A DNA stretch of 55,073 nucleotides, taken from the NCBI RefSeq assembly GCF_001556185.1, contig NZ_LSIJ01000046.1, positions 1 to 55,073 on the forward strand. Direction: 5' to 3'. This document shows, piece after piece, positions 10,213 through 18,846 of this stretch. The notes under the pieces are model-generated. The model made no database searches, was not told the origin of the DNA, and saw only the letters and a list, made by a program, of their open reading frames with translations. Numbering within the stretch: the first letter of the stretch is position 1; each line of letters starts with the position of its first letter. A program made the position numbers and the translations under genes. This DNA comes from Sphingomonas sp. CCH10-B3. Its GTDB lineage: Bacteria; Pseudomonadota; Alphaproteobacteria; Sphingomonadales; Sphingomonadaceae.

Positions 10213-12951
10213 TCAGAAGTTCACGCTCAGCCCGAGCGTGGCGGTTGTGCCGAGATTGTAAAGGTTGTAGAAGATCCGGTTCGGGCCGCTTTCCTGGAAT
10301 TCCTGGAAACGCGTACCGGTGATGTTGCGGACTTCGAGCTTCAGCTCGGTATTGACGCCGCCGATCTTGACCCCCTGACGCGCGACGAAATCGAGGCGGA
10401 AGCCAGGATATTCGTAGATGTCAGGCTGGCCCGAACCGCCGCGAATGGTTGCCCAGCGGCTGGCGTAGTTCAGCAGGAACGTCTGCTGCGACAGGCTGCT
10501 CTGATCCTCGAAACCAATCTCAAGGTTGGCGAGATGGTCCGACTGCCCGGTCAGCGGCACGCCATTGCGGAACAGCTGGTTGGCAAGAGTGATGCCCGAA
10601 AGGCCGAACACGCGGGCCGGATCATTGGCACCGACTTCGATCGAGGATTGCGAGAAGGTGTAATTGGCAATCACCACTGCGCGGCGCGACGACCAGAACT
10701 TGCCATCCCCGAAAATATTGTCGAGCTTGAAGTATTTCTGCGCTTCGATTTCGGCACCATAGAGCGTTGCGCGCGGTGCGTTGGCAAAGCTTGTCGTGAC
10801 GGCGTTGTCGCTGAAGCTGGCGAAGGTTTCGATCGGATTTTCGATCCGCTTATAGAAACCCGCGACCGTCAGACGCTGGTCGCGCGCAAAATACCATTCC
10901 CAGCGCGCTTCCGCATTATAGAGCTGGGTATCGACCAGGAACGGATTGCCGCGATACTGGCGGTTATCATCCGGATCGAAATAGTTCTGGAAGATGAGTT
11001 CGCGGAACTGCGGGCGCGCGACCGTCTTTGCGCCGCTGATGCGGAACTGCATCTCGGGGTTGAGCTTGAAGGTGAGCGTGATCGCCGGCAGGAAATAATC
11101 CCGGTTGAGCGAGGTCCGAGCCAGCGAGACCGACGGCGTATTGAATACCTGGATCGCATCGACGCGCTGCTGGGCCGTTTCGAAACGCACACCGGTATCG
11201 AGGTTGAGGCGATCGTTGATGTCCCATTGCAGGCGTGCATAGCCGGCATGGACGACGAGGCTGGCGCCGAACACCGGATTGCCTTCGTTGGTATCGACCA
11301 GCGAAATGCCAAAGGCACGGATAACCGATGGCTGGAGCAGCAGATCGGGCCGGAAAAGTCCGACTTCAGGCGGGAAGTTGCCGCCTGCGGTGAACAGGAA
11401 TTCGCGCCGTTCGGTCCGGCGGAACGTATCCTGATAGGCATAGCCCAGCGTCGCGGTGATTTCCGGCGTGAACTTGTAGGACAAGTCGAAGCCGCCTGAA
11501 TACAGCGTTTCGCGCAGATTCGAGAACGCGGTCGAGGCCGTGCCGCGCGTGCCGTTGTTCAGCTGGTTGACGAAATACGGCCCCAGCGGATCCGACGCTG
11601 CGTTGCTGCGGAAATATTCGAAGCTGAGCTCATTGGGGGCTTCGCGCCGCGAATTGGCATAGGCTGCACGCACATCGAGCCGGAGCTGATCGGTCAGCCG
11701 GAACTCGCCCACAAGCTGCGTATCGATCAACTGACGCTCGAACCACGCAGTGTCCTGCTGCTGGAGCGTTGCGGTGACCGAGGTCGTGGTGCGGGTACCC
11801 TGTCCAAGGCGCGCCTGCTTAAGCGTGTCGCGGATGTAGACCGTCGTCCAGCGCACCTTATTGGGACCGAAATCATAGGTGAGGCCGACGAGACCATCGA
11901 CGACGAGACGATTGTCGGTGATGACGCGCTGGAAGTCGAGTTCGCGCCGCGACAGATCGAGCGAGGCGGCCGTCTGCTGCGTCGTCGAGCGCGTGCGCCA
12001 CTTGTTGCTATAGCCAAAAGTCGCGATCAGGCCGAGCGTGTCGTCGCCGATGTCCCACGACTTGCCGCCTTCGAGCGTCAGCGACCAATTCGGCGGCAGC
12101 GCGGTGTTCCGCTGCAGGATTGCATTGCTGCCGGTGACAAGTTGCGACGCAATCGCCTGGGTATTGACGGTGCCCTGGCTGATGCGCTGGCCGCTGGCGA
12201 GGTAGCTGGCGAGCGCCGGCGGAATGTCACGAGCCCCGTTGTCGAAGCCGGTCCAGTCACTGGAGCTGCCGAAATAGGTGTAGCCGAGCTGGCCGGTGGT
12301 CACCGAGTCGGCGCCAATGCTGGCGCTGACCGTGAGGAACGGCTGCTTGGGTGCGGTTTTGGTCGTCAGGTTGATGACGCCGCCGCCATATTCGCCGGGG
12401 AAGTTGACCGAATAGCTCTTCTGAACCAGCGTCGAACCGATGATGCTGGTCGGAAAAATGTCGAGCGGGACGACGCGGCGCAGCGGTTCGGGGCTGGGCA
12501 GCGGCGAGCCGTTGAGCAGTGCCAGCGAATAGCGATCACCAAGGCCACGGACATAAACGAAGCCGTTGCCGACGACGCTGAGGCCGGTCACGCGGGCGAG
12601 GGCGCCGGCGATGTCGCCTTCACCGGTGCGCGCGATATCGGCGCTGGAAAGGATCGACAGCGACTGGGTGCTGGTCTTGGCGATGTTCGATGACCCGCGG
12701 CGCGCAGTCACGACCACTTCGGTGCCGCCGGGAACCGAGACTTCGGGTGCCTCTTCCTGCGGTACTTCGCCTGCCGTGGGATCAACTGGCGCCGCCGGAT
12801 CGGTCGGTGCCGTCTGATCGCTCGTGGTCTGGGGAGGTGCCGACGGCGTCGGAGCGGACGGGGCCGGAGCCGACTGGGCGCGGGCGACCGAAGGGGCCAC
12901 CAATGCGGTTGAAATTAGCAACAGGCTCGCAAGCTCGAACGGCCTCGACAT
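10213..12951 (-). CDS. TonB-dependent outer-membrane receptor
   Basis: A 912-residue outer-membrane transporter driven by TonB. A signal peptide (MSRPFELASLLLISTALVAP, ending at ARAQ) is followed by an unusual Pro/Ala/Thr-rich stretch at about residues 27-72. Then come a TonB-box-like EVVVTARR and the plug domain (LARVTGLSVVGNGFVYVRGLGDRYS...PLDIFPTSIIGSTLVQKSYS, GEYGGGVINLTTK). The rest is a beta-barrel ending in the terminal aromatic SVNF. It lies downstream of a large lipoprotein gene on the same strand, separated by a strong hairpin. A good ribosome site AAGGGGG precedes the ATG. The ligand is unknown; the paired lipoprotein suggests they work together. Confidence 0.93.
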   Translation of the reverse strand: MSRPFELASLLLISTALVAPSVARAQSAPAPSAPTPSAPPQTTSDQTAPTDPAAPVDPTAGEVPQEEAPEVSVPGGTEVVVTARRGSSNIAKTSTQSLSILSSADIARTGEGDIAGALARVTGLSVVGNGFVYVRGLGDRYSLALLNGSPLPSPEPLRRVVPLDIFPTSIIGSTLVQKSYSVNFPGEYGGGVINLTTKTAPKQPFLTVSASIGADSVTTGQLGYTYFGSSSDWTGFDNGARDIPPALASYLASGQRISQGTVNTQAIASQLVTGSNAILQRNTALPPNWSLTLEGGKSWDIGDDTLGLIATFGYSNKWRTRSTTQQTAASLDLSRRELDFQRVITDNRLVVDGLVGLTYDFGPNKVRWTTVYIRDTLKQARLGQGTRTTTSVTATLQQQDTAWFERQLIDTQLVGEFRLTDQLRLDVRAAYANSRREAPNELSFEYFRSNAASDPLGPYFVNQLNNGTRGTASTAFSNLRETLYSGGFDLSYKFTPEITATLGYAYQDTFRRTERREFLFTAGGNFPPEVGLFRPDLLLQPSVIRAFGISLVDTNEGNPVFGASLVVHAGYARLQWDINDRLNLDTGVRFETAQQRVDAIQVFNTPSVSLARTSLNRDYFLPAITLTFKLNPEMQFRISGAKTVARPQFRELIFQNYFDPDDNRQYRGNPFLVDTQLYNAEARWEWYFARDQRLTVAGFYKRIENPIETFASFSDNAVTTSFANAPRATLYGAEIEAQKYFKLDNIFGDGKFWSSRRAVVIANYTFSQSSIEVGANDPARVFGLSGITLANQLFRNGVPLTGQSDHLANLEIGFEDQSSLSQQTFLLNYASRWATIRGGSGQPDIYEYPGFRLDFVARQGVKIGGVNTELKLEVRNITGTRFQEFQESGPNRIFYNLYNLGTTATLGLSVNF

Positions 12952-12978
12952 CGTCTACCCCCTTGTTCAAATCCGAAT

Positions 12979-13014
12979 GGGGCGGGGCGCTGCCAACAGG
13001 CGACGCCCCGCCCC
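12979..13014 (-). promoter_or_regulatory. Strong intercistronic hairpin between lipoprotein and receptor genes
   Basis: GGGGCGGGGCG (12979-12989) pairs perfectly with CGCCCCGCCCC (13004-13014) across a 14-base loop, in the 82-base gap. It lacks a uridine tract, so it is more likely an attenuator or an mRNA-protecting structure than a full terminator. It would favour more lipoprotein than receptor. Confidence 0.6.
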
Positions 13015-13033
13015 CAAGTCTTCAGTCCCGCGA

Positions 13034-14719
13034 TCAGAACGTCGGGAGCGAGGTGCAGAGGCCCGTGTTGCCGGTGCCGAGGTTCAGCGTGCTGCTGTTG
13101 CAGGTCCACTGAGTGTACCAGGTGTCGGCCGCGTTGCGGACGGCACCCGCGTAGGTGACGGCGTCGAAGAAGGCAGGCTGGCCGCCCAGCCCACCGGTGC
13201 CCGACGGGATGCCCGACGCGGCGTGGAGGTTGCTGGGGTTGAAGGCCGGAACCGCCGATTCGGTCGTGCCGTTGATGAACGTGCTGGTGAAGCTCGGCGT
13301 GTAGGTCGCGCTGTTGCCAGCGAAGCCCGCACCGAAGGCGTCCGACACCTGCTGATTGGTCACGCCGTTGACGCCGAGGAACGGAGCAGCACCGCACTGC
13401 ATCTGCACCGAACGGAACACGGGCGCGCCCAGTTCGTCGATTGCAGCGCTGACCGCCTGCTGGATCGTCTGCGGGCGGCTGATGCTCAGGCACGACGGCG
13501 AGTTGGGCGCGACAACGAAGCCGTTGAGCAGCGTGTAGTCAGTGCCGCCGCGCAGCAGAATGGCGGTACGACCAGACTGGTTGTTCACGCGGTGCAGGAA
13601 AGTGAAGTTCGACAGAATGACGTTCTGGCGCGGCGTGTTGCCGTCCACAGCGTTGTCCGAGTCCGCTTCGATGATCGTGTCGGTGCCGCGCGAATCGCTG
13701 CCGGCGCGCTGGGCGACCAGCACATACTGGAAGTTGCCCTTCAGGCCCGTGTCGGTGTCGAGGTTGTCGTCTTCGGCGCCGACCGAGATGAAGTAGCGCA
13801 GATTGACGCGACCACCGAAGAATTCGGCGCCGTCGTCCGAGCTGTTGAACGACATGATGTTGTTGAGGACCGTGCCGCTGCCGACGCCACCGGTGGTGAG
13901 CGACTGAAGCTCGTTGTTGCCCGACAGGATGAAGCCCGAATAGCGGATCTGGACGAAGCTCATCCGGCCGCTGCTTTCGGTGTTGTTCGCGCCGCCATAA
14001 ACGGCCGGGTCGATCGCGCCTTCGGTCTGGCGTTCGCACCCGGTGGTGCCGGGGGTGGCTGCCGATGCGGCGCAGTCAGTGATCTGGGCGCGGCCGAGCA
14101 GCACGACGCCGCCCCACTGGCCGGTCGACGCGTCGGTGTTCAGACCCTGAACGTTGTCGCGGCTGGTGAAGATGATCGGCTGGGTCGCCGTACCGACGGC
14201 CTGGATCGAGTTACCACGATTGACGGCGAGCCACGAAACACCGGTGCCAGCGAAAAGGATGACGCCGGGTTCGATCGTCAGGACGACGTTGGTAGTGCCG
14301 GTGGTGGTCGCACCGCGATCGGTGCCGACGTCGACGCGACCGTTCATCTGATACAGCACGCCGGCCAGACGCGGCAGCGTCACGTTCGCCGTGATGACCG
14401 ACGGCAGGGTGCAGACGCGGTACGTGCCGGTCGGGCCGCTGATCGTGCCGCCGTCGGTGAGCAGCGTGCCTGGGCTGGCGGTGTTCGAAATCGTCGGGCA
14501 ACCGGCAGCCGGGGTCACCAGGGCAACGGTCGGCGTCGGGGTGGGGGTCGGCGTCGGCGTGGGCGACGGCGCGGGGGTCGTGGTGTTGTTGGTGGTGTTG
14601 TTGTTGATCGTGACGTTGCCGCCGGTGCCCGGCGAAGCAATGTCGTTGGCACCGCAGCCGCTCAGCGCAACGAGCGAGGTTGTCGCAATGAGCATGCGAC
14701 GGAAGTTGGAATTCATCAT
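13034..14719 (-). CDS. Large surface-type lipoprotein with Pro-Thr linker, partner of the TonB receptor
   Basis: A 561-residue lipoprotein: MMNSNFRRMLIATTSLVALSG followed by the lipobox cysteine (LSGC). An Asn/Thr-rich tract and a (PT)n linker at about residues 50-65 precede a long Gly/Asn/Thr-rich domain with repeating strands (GVVLLGRAQI, IRYSGFILSGNNELQ, GFVVAPNS) that looks like a right-handed beta helix. It is upstream of and co-directional with the TonB receptor, and the type II secretion operon is close by. Family knowledge: in Caulobacter a phosphate-starvation lipoprotein (ElpS) encoded near such genes is released by type II secretion. I recall this from memory and have not aligned the two. 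No catalytic residues are recognised. Confidence 0.8.
   Translation of the reverse strand: MMNSNFRRMLIATTSLVALSGCGANDIASPGTGGNVTINNNTTNNTTTPAPSPTPTPTPTPTPTVALVTPAAGCPTISNTASPGTLLTDGGTISGPTGTYRVCTLPSVITANVTLPRLAGVLYQMNGRVDVGTDRGATTTGTTNVVLTIEPGVILFAGTGVSWLAVNRGNSIQAVGTATQPIIFTSRDNVQGLNTDASTGQWGGVVLLGRAQITDCAASAATPGTTGCERQTEGAIDPAVYGGANNTESSGRMSFVQIRYSGFILSGNNELQSLTTGGVGSGTVLNNIMSFNSSDDGAEFFGGRVNLRYFISVGAEDDNLDTDTGLKGNFQYVLVAQRAGSDSRGTDTIIEADSDNAVDGNTPRQNVILSNFTFLHRVNNQSGRTAILLRGGTDYTLLNGFVVAPNSPSCLSISRPQTIQQAVSAAIDELGAPVFRSVQMQCGAAPFLGVNGVTNQQVSDAFGAGFAGNSATYTPSFTSTFINGTTESAVPAFNPSNLHAASGIPSGTGGLGGQPAFFDAVTYAGAVRNAADTWYTQWTCNSSTLNLGTGNTGLCTSLPTF
14531..14573 (-). repeat. Short in-frame tandem repeat coding the Pro-Thr linker
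   Basis: A GC-rich 6-base-period tract (variants of GGCGTC and GGGGTC on the plus strand) encodes alternating Pro-Thr in the lipoprotein linker. Six-base units keep the frame, so linker length could vary between strains by slippage. Confidence 0.7.
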
Positions 14720-14854
14720 TTCCCTGTCTCCAGCGTGTTTTCTGACCGACTTATGGTCGTTGCCACGACGATGCCGCCGCGAGTCGGATCGCCCCCTCGC
14801 GCCTTCGTCCGGGGCTGCTGTAGAAACGCTAAGTTACACGCGGATAGGATATTG

Positions 14855-14883
14855 ATGACAGTTAAGGGTCATTAAAATGACTA
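14855..14883 (-). promoter_or_regulatory. Candidate PhoB-type direct repeat upstream of the lipoprotein gene
   Basis: On the minus strand TAGTCAT (14883-14877) and CTGTCAT (14861-14855) are 22 bases apart, each followed by an AT-rich four (TTTA, CAAT). The consensus Pho box is CTGTCAT units at 11-base spacing; the middle 11-base unit is poor (ATGACCC) and reads as the inverted motif. The embedded GTCATTAAAATGAC has inverted arms, so a dimeric regulator of another kind is also possible. A TAACTT -10-like sequence lies about 18 bases downstream. The site is about 136 bases before the gene. Confidence 0.4.
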
Positions 14884-14968
14884 AAATGTTTCAGTGGGCA
14901 ACGCTTCGATCGCTGGTGCGCGGTAGGTCAATCGCGCGCGCCGCTGGGCGGGGGTGCCGGGCGCCGCG

Positions 14969-15661
14969 CTACCCCCAGCGGCGCATCCTGAACCATTTGG
15001 TGAGCACATATTTGGTGCCCGAGCGCACCTTCATGCCATGGTGAATGGTCGAAGGGTTGCCGCTGCCGTCGGGGCGGAGATTATTCCACATCAGCAGCTT
15101 GCCGGTTTCGGGCTGAACCAGCTTGTCGATCGCCTTGAAGCGCGTGGCGCCGCCCGCGCCGGGTTCGTTCAGATAAATCATCGCGGTCCAGGTTCGCTGG
15201 CCCGCGACACTGCAAAAGCGGTCGAAATCGATTCCTTGCGGATCGAAGTAATCGGTGTGCGCCTTGAATTCCTGCCCGACGTCATAGCGTTGCCCCTGCA
15301 GCGGCTCACCATGCGCCTGATCGAGGTGCATGAAATCGGCGATCCGGCTGTTGATGAGCTGCGACAACGGCTCTTCGAACCGGAAATCACAAGTCTCGCT
15401 GGTGCGAAAGGCAGCGTCGCCGTTGAAGTCCGACACGGTCGACGGGCGGCGCTCGGCGTCGATCCGCGTGATCAGCTCGGCGCAAAGCGCCGCGTCGATG
15501 AAGCCACGCTTTAGGAACAGTGTCAGCTTTGGACTTGGCACCTTCTGCACGCCGGGCTGGGCGGAGACATGCGCAATGACCGGTTCGGCGGGAAATCCCG
15601 AACCCGGCGGAGGGAGCGCGAGCGAAGAAGCGGAGCTGGCCATAGGCAATGAATCTGCCAA
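14969..15661 (-). CDS. 2-oxoglutarate/Fe(II) dioxygenase, prolyl 4-hydroxylase alpha-subunit type
   Basis: A 230-residue enzyme expected to hydroxylate a peptidyl proline or a small molecule using Fe(II), 2-oxoglutarate and oxygen. The iron triad is visible: H135 and D137 in KAHTDYFD and H207 or H208 in PSTIHHGMKV, with the 2-oxoglutarate lysine K217 in TKYVLTKWF. The sequence RYDVGQEFKAHTDYF is characteristic of the P4H group. No signal peptide is evident, so it is probably cytoplasmic. It is divergent from gspC (120-base gap) and lies upstream of the lipoprotein and receptor genes. Proline-rich segments in those two proteins make them possible substrates, which is speculation. A second ATG lies at 15643. 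Confidence 0.88.
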   Translation of the reverse strand: MADSLPMASSASSLALPPPGSGFPAEPVIAHVSAQPGVQKVPSPKLTLFLKRGFIDAALCAELITRIDAERRPSTVSDFNGDAAFRTSETCDFRFEEPLSQLINSRIADFMHLDQAHGEPLQGQRYDVGQEFKAHTDYFDPQGIDFDRFCSVAGQRTWTAMIYLNEPGAGGATRFKAIDKLVQPETGKLLMWNNLRPDGSGNPSTIHHGMKVRSGTKYVLTKWFRMRRWG

Positions 15662-15781
15662 AGCTGCGCACCGATCGCCAGCCCCTTCGCGTGGCTGCGC
15701 ACGTGCCGCAAAAGCTTCACATAAAAGACATCTAATCGTAACACGGCTTCCCTAGCAGGGCCCTGGCGGGAGTTCTTCGAC

Positions 15782-16636
15782 ATGCAGCTAGAAATCGATG
15801 CGCGTGTGCGCCGCCTGCTGCGGCTGGTTCCGCTGACGCGCGTCTACAGCGTCGTCGAACTCGTGCTGATGGCGCTGCTGGCATGGCAGGGAGCGCGGCT
15901 GGTCTGGACGCTGGTGACGCCGGTCGATCCGGTCGGCTCCTGGCGGCTGCCAGCGCCAAGCGCGGGAGCCGGTGCGGGCGAAATGCTGCACGGCTTCGAT
16001 CCCTTTTTTCGGCTCGATGCCGCAGCGCCTGCGCAGGCGCAGGCCGATGTGGTCACAAGCCTGCAGCTGACGCTTTTCGGCACCCGGATCAACGAAGCGA
16101 CCGGGCGCGGCGGCGCCATTATCGCCGGCCCCGACGGCGAACAGAAAAGCTATGCCGTAGGCGAGGAAGTCCAGCCGGGTGTAACGCTGAAGGAGGTCGC
16201 GTTCGACCACGTCGTGCTCACCCGCAGCGGGCGCGACGAGACTCTCTACCTCGACCAGTCGGGCCGGACCGGGTCGCCCGATGCAATGCCCGGACCGGGC
16301 GCGCAGCCGGGCGCAACGGGCGCCCCCGGGTCACCACCCGCCGACGGCGCAGGCGTGACATTGGCGCAGGTCCGCTCGGACGTTGGTTTCATTCCGCGCA
16401 TCGACGGCGGCAAGGTGACCGGGCTGGTCGTCCGGCCGCAGGGATCGGGCGCGACATTCAGAAAAATCGGATTGAAAGAGGGGGATATCGTGACTCAGAT
16501 CGGGGGACGTCCCGTCACCGGGCCGGGCGACATCGAAGCATTGTCAGGCCAATTCGCCAAGGGCGGCAGCATCTCGATCACGGTCGAGCGCGGGGCCGAA
16601 GTGCTGCCGCTCGTGATCACGGTCAGCGGCCAGTGA
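15782..16636 (+). CDS. gspC: Type II secretion inner-membrane protein GspC
   Basis: GspC links the inner-membrane platform to the secretin and helps choose substrates. The 284-residue protein has a short cytoplasmic N-terminus and one membrane helix (VVELVLMALLAWQGARLVWT, residues about 23-43). A periplasmic homology region follows (SLQLTLFGTRINEATGRGGAIIAGPDGEQ...AVGEEVQPGVTLKEV), then a Pro/Gly-rich linker and a C-terminal PDZ domain (GLVVRPQGSGATFRKIGLKEGDIVTQIGG). It opens the gsp operon. Its stop overlaps the gspD GTG start. Confidence 0.94.
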   Translation: MQLEIDARVRRLLRLVPLTRVYSVVELVLMALLAWQGARLVWTLVTPVDPVGSWRLPAPSAGAGAGEMLHGFDPFFRLDAAAPAQAQADVVTSLQLTLFGTRINEATGRGGAIIAGPDGEQKSYAVGEEVQPGVTLKEVAFDHVVLTRSGRDETLYLDQSGRTGSPDAMPGPGAQPGATGAPGSPPADGAGVTLAQVRSDVGFIPRIDGGKVTGLVVRPQGSGATFRKIGLKEGDIVTQIGGRPVTGPGDIEALSGQFAKGGSISITVERGAEVLPLVITVSGQ

Positions 16637-18846
16637 AGCGCCTTGCTCCCCGCGTCGCCGCGCTGATCGCGCTCGCGGTCGCCGCGCCGGTGGTCGCGCA
16701 GACCACGCTCAACGTGCGTGATGCCGACATTCGCGCCTTTATCGGTGACGCGGCGAAAGTCACGGGTCGCACCTTCATCATCGACAGCCGCGTGCAGGGC
16801 AAAGTGACGGTCGTGACCGACCGCGCGCTGTCGCGGTCCGAATATTTCGAGATTTTCCTGTCGACCCTGCGCGCCAACGGGCTGGTTGCGGTGCCGACCG
16901 CCAACGGCGCCTTCCGCATCCAGCCGATCGACGGTGCCGCGGCGCAGCCGAACCGGGTCGGCGGCAGCGCGACCGCGAACCGCAACAGCTATGTCACCGA
17001 GATCATCCGGCTGCGCGCGATTGATGCGACCAGCGCGCTCGACACGATTCGGCCGCTGATCAGCCCGCAGGGGTCGCTGAGCGCCAACCGTGCCGGCAAT
17101 GCCATTGTGATCGTCGATTTCGCCGACAATGTTCGTCGCATCCGTGAAGTGCTGTCGCGCATCGACGCCGATAGCGCCTCGACGCGGATCGTCGCCCTGA
17201 AAAATGCCGGCGCGCGCGAGATTGCGACGGCGCTGACGGCGCTTGCAGGAAATGGCCAGGCCGGCGGCGGCGTGCAGGGCGTGTCGGTGGTCGCGGTCAA
17301 CAGCTCGAACGCAGTGGCGCTGCGCGGCGATGCCGCCACCGTCGCCCGCCTTGCCGAAGTCGCCGCCGATCTCGACCGCCGGGCCTCGGCGGGCACCGAG
17401 ATCAAGGTCGTGTTCCTGCAGAATGCCGATGCCGAGCAATTGCTACCGGTGCTGCAGGAACTCGTCGGCCAGCAACCGACCCAGGCGCCGCAGCAGACCC
17501 AGCTGTCCCAGCAGACATCGGCGTTCGGCGGCAATAATCAGGGCAGTGCCAACGCGCGCAACATCGTGCCGCCGCAGAATGCCGCGCCAATATCCTCGGG
17601 CAGCGGCGTCAATCCTAATGCCCAGCCGGCGATCGTGGCCGAAGGTGGCCGGACGGCCGCCGTCGTCACGCGCTTTTCCGGCGCGAATGCGATCGTGATC
17701 GCGGGGCCTGCCGAGGTGCAGCGCCAGCTTTCCGAAGTGATCCGCCAGCTCGATACGCGCCGCGAGCAAGTGCTGGTCGAAGCGATTGTCGCCGAAGTGT
17801 CGGACGCAACCGCCAACCGGCTCGGTGTGCAGCTGCTGCTCGGCAGTCTGGGCGGCAATGTGCCGATCGTCTCGTCGAGCTTTTCGAACACAGCCCCCAA
17901 TCTGCTGACCATTGCCGGTGCCGTCGCCGCGCGTCAGCTGAATACTGCGACCACGACAATCAACGGCAACACGACGACGACGACCACCAACAGCGCGGTC
18001 AGCGACCAGCTAGCGCAATCGGCAATCAGCTCGATCCTGGGGACGACGGGCGGGCTCGGCGGCTTCGGCACCACGATCGGCAAGGACGGCGTGTTTGCGG
18101 GCATCATCAATGCCGTGAAGAGTGATTCGACGTCGAACCTGCTTCAGGCGCCCAATGTCACCACGCTCGACAACCAGCCTGCGCGTATTCTGGTCGGTCA
18201 AGAAATCCCGATCACCACCGGGCAGGCGCTGAGCAACAACTTCGACAATGCCTTCCGCACCGTCCAGCGCGAGAATGTCGGCATCCAGCTCGAAGTGCGG
18301 CCGCAGGTGAATTCGAGCGGCACGATCAAGCTGTTCCTTCGCCAGCAGGTAAGCTCGATTTCGGGGCCGGTTTCGAGCGACAACAGCGACCTCATCCTCA
18401 ACAAGCGCGAAGTCGAAACGACGATGACGGTCGACGACGGGCAGATCGCCGTGATCGGTGGGCTGCTGTCGGACGAGGAGCGCAACACGATCGAGAAAAT
18501 CCCGCTGCTCGGCGATATTCCGGCGCTCGGCCAGTTGTTCCGGTCGAAGGCGAAGCAGCGCAACAAGACCAATCTGATGATCTTCATCCGCCCGACCATC
18601 CTGCGCACGGCGGAGGATTCGCGGCGGGTTACCGAACAGCGTTACGGCTATCTGCGTCTCCAGCAGGGGCTGCAGAACCCCAACGCCGAGCCCAGCATCG
18701 ACCAGCTCGTGCGTGACTATATGGGCGCCGAGCCGCCGCTGCCGGCGGCGCCCAAGGCGGGCAGTATCGAAGATCCGCGGATTGCCGTGCCAATGATGCC
18801 GAGCGCGACCGACCCGCTGTCGCGCAAGAATGGAGCTCCCAAGTGA
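16633..18846 (+). CDS. gspD: Type II secretion outer-membrane secretin GspD
   Basis: GspD forms the outer-membrane channel. The GTG at 16633 sits in a GTGA overlap with gspC and gives 737 residues with a clean signal peptide (VKRLAPRVAALIALAVAAPV, cleavage after VAQ). The N0 domain begins TTLNVRDADIRAFIGDAAK. Repeated N1-N3 domains follow, one holding a Gln/Asn-rich loop (QQPTQAPQQTQLSQQ). The secretin core has VLVEAIVAEVSD, NAVKSDSTSNLLQAPNVTTL, VGQEIPITTGQ and IGGLLSDEERN. The C-terminal tail reads RTAEDSRRVTEQRYGYLR. Longer readings in another frame are not the gene. Confidence 0.97.
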   Translation: MKRLAPRVAALIALAVAAPVVAQTTLNVRDADIRAFIGDAAKVTGRTFIIDSRVQGKVTVVTDRALSRSEYFEIFLSTLRANGLVAVPTANGAFRIQPIDGAAAQPNRVGGSATANRNSYVTEIIRLRAIDATSALDTIRPLISPQGSLSANRAGNAIVIVDFADNVRRIREVLSRIDADSASTRIVALKNAGAREIATALTALAGNGQAGGGVQGVSVVAVNSSNAVALRGDAATVARLAEVAADLDRRASAGTEIKVVFLQNADAEQLLPVLQELVGQQPTQAPQQTQLSQQTSAFGGNNQGSANARNIVPPQNAAPISSGSGVNPNAQPAIVAEGGRTAAVVTRFSGANAIVIAGPAEVQRQLSEVIRQLDTRREQVLVEAIVAEVSDATANRLGVQLLLGSLGGNVPIVSSSFSNTAPNLLTIAGAVAARQLNTATTTINGNTTTTTTNSAVSDQLAQSAISSILGTTGGLGGFGTTIGKDGVFAGIINAVKSDSTSNLLQAPNVTTLDNQPARILVGQEIPITTGQALSNNFDNAFRTVQRENVGIQLEVRPQVNSSGTIKLFLRQQVSSISGPVSSDNSDLILNKREVETTMTVDDGQIAVIGGLLSDEERNTIEKIPLLGDIPALGQLFRSKAKQRNKTNLMIFIRPTILRTAEDSRRVTEQRYGYLRLQQGLQNPNAEPSIDQLVRDYMGAEPPLPAAPKAGSIEDPRIAVPMMPSATDPLSRKNGAPK

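Noticed and set aside
12824..14875. A 683-codon open frame on the plus strand opposite the lipoprotein
   Set aside because: Low-complexity Arg/Ala/Val composition and full overlap with a lipoprotein that has a clean signal peptide and lipobox.
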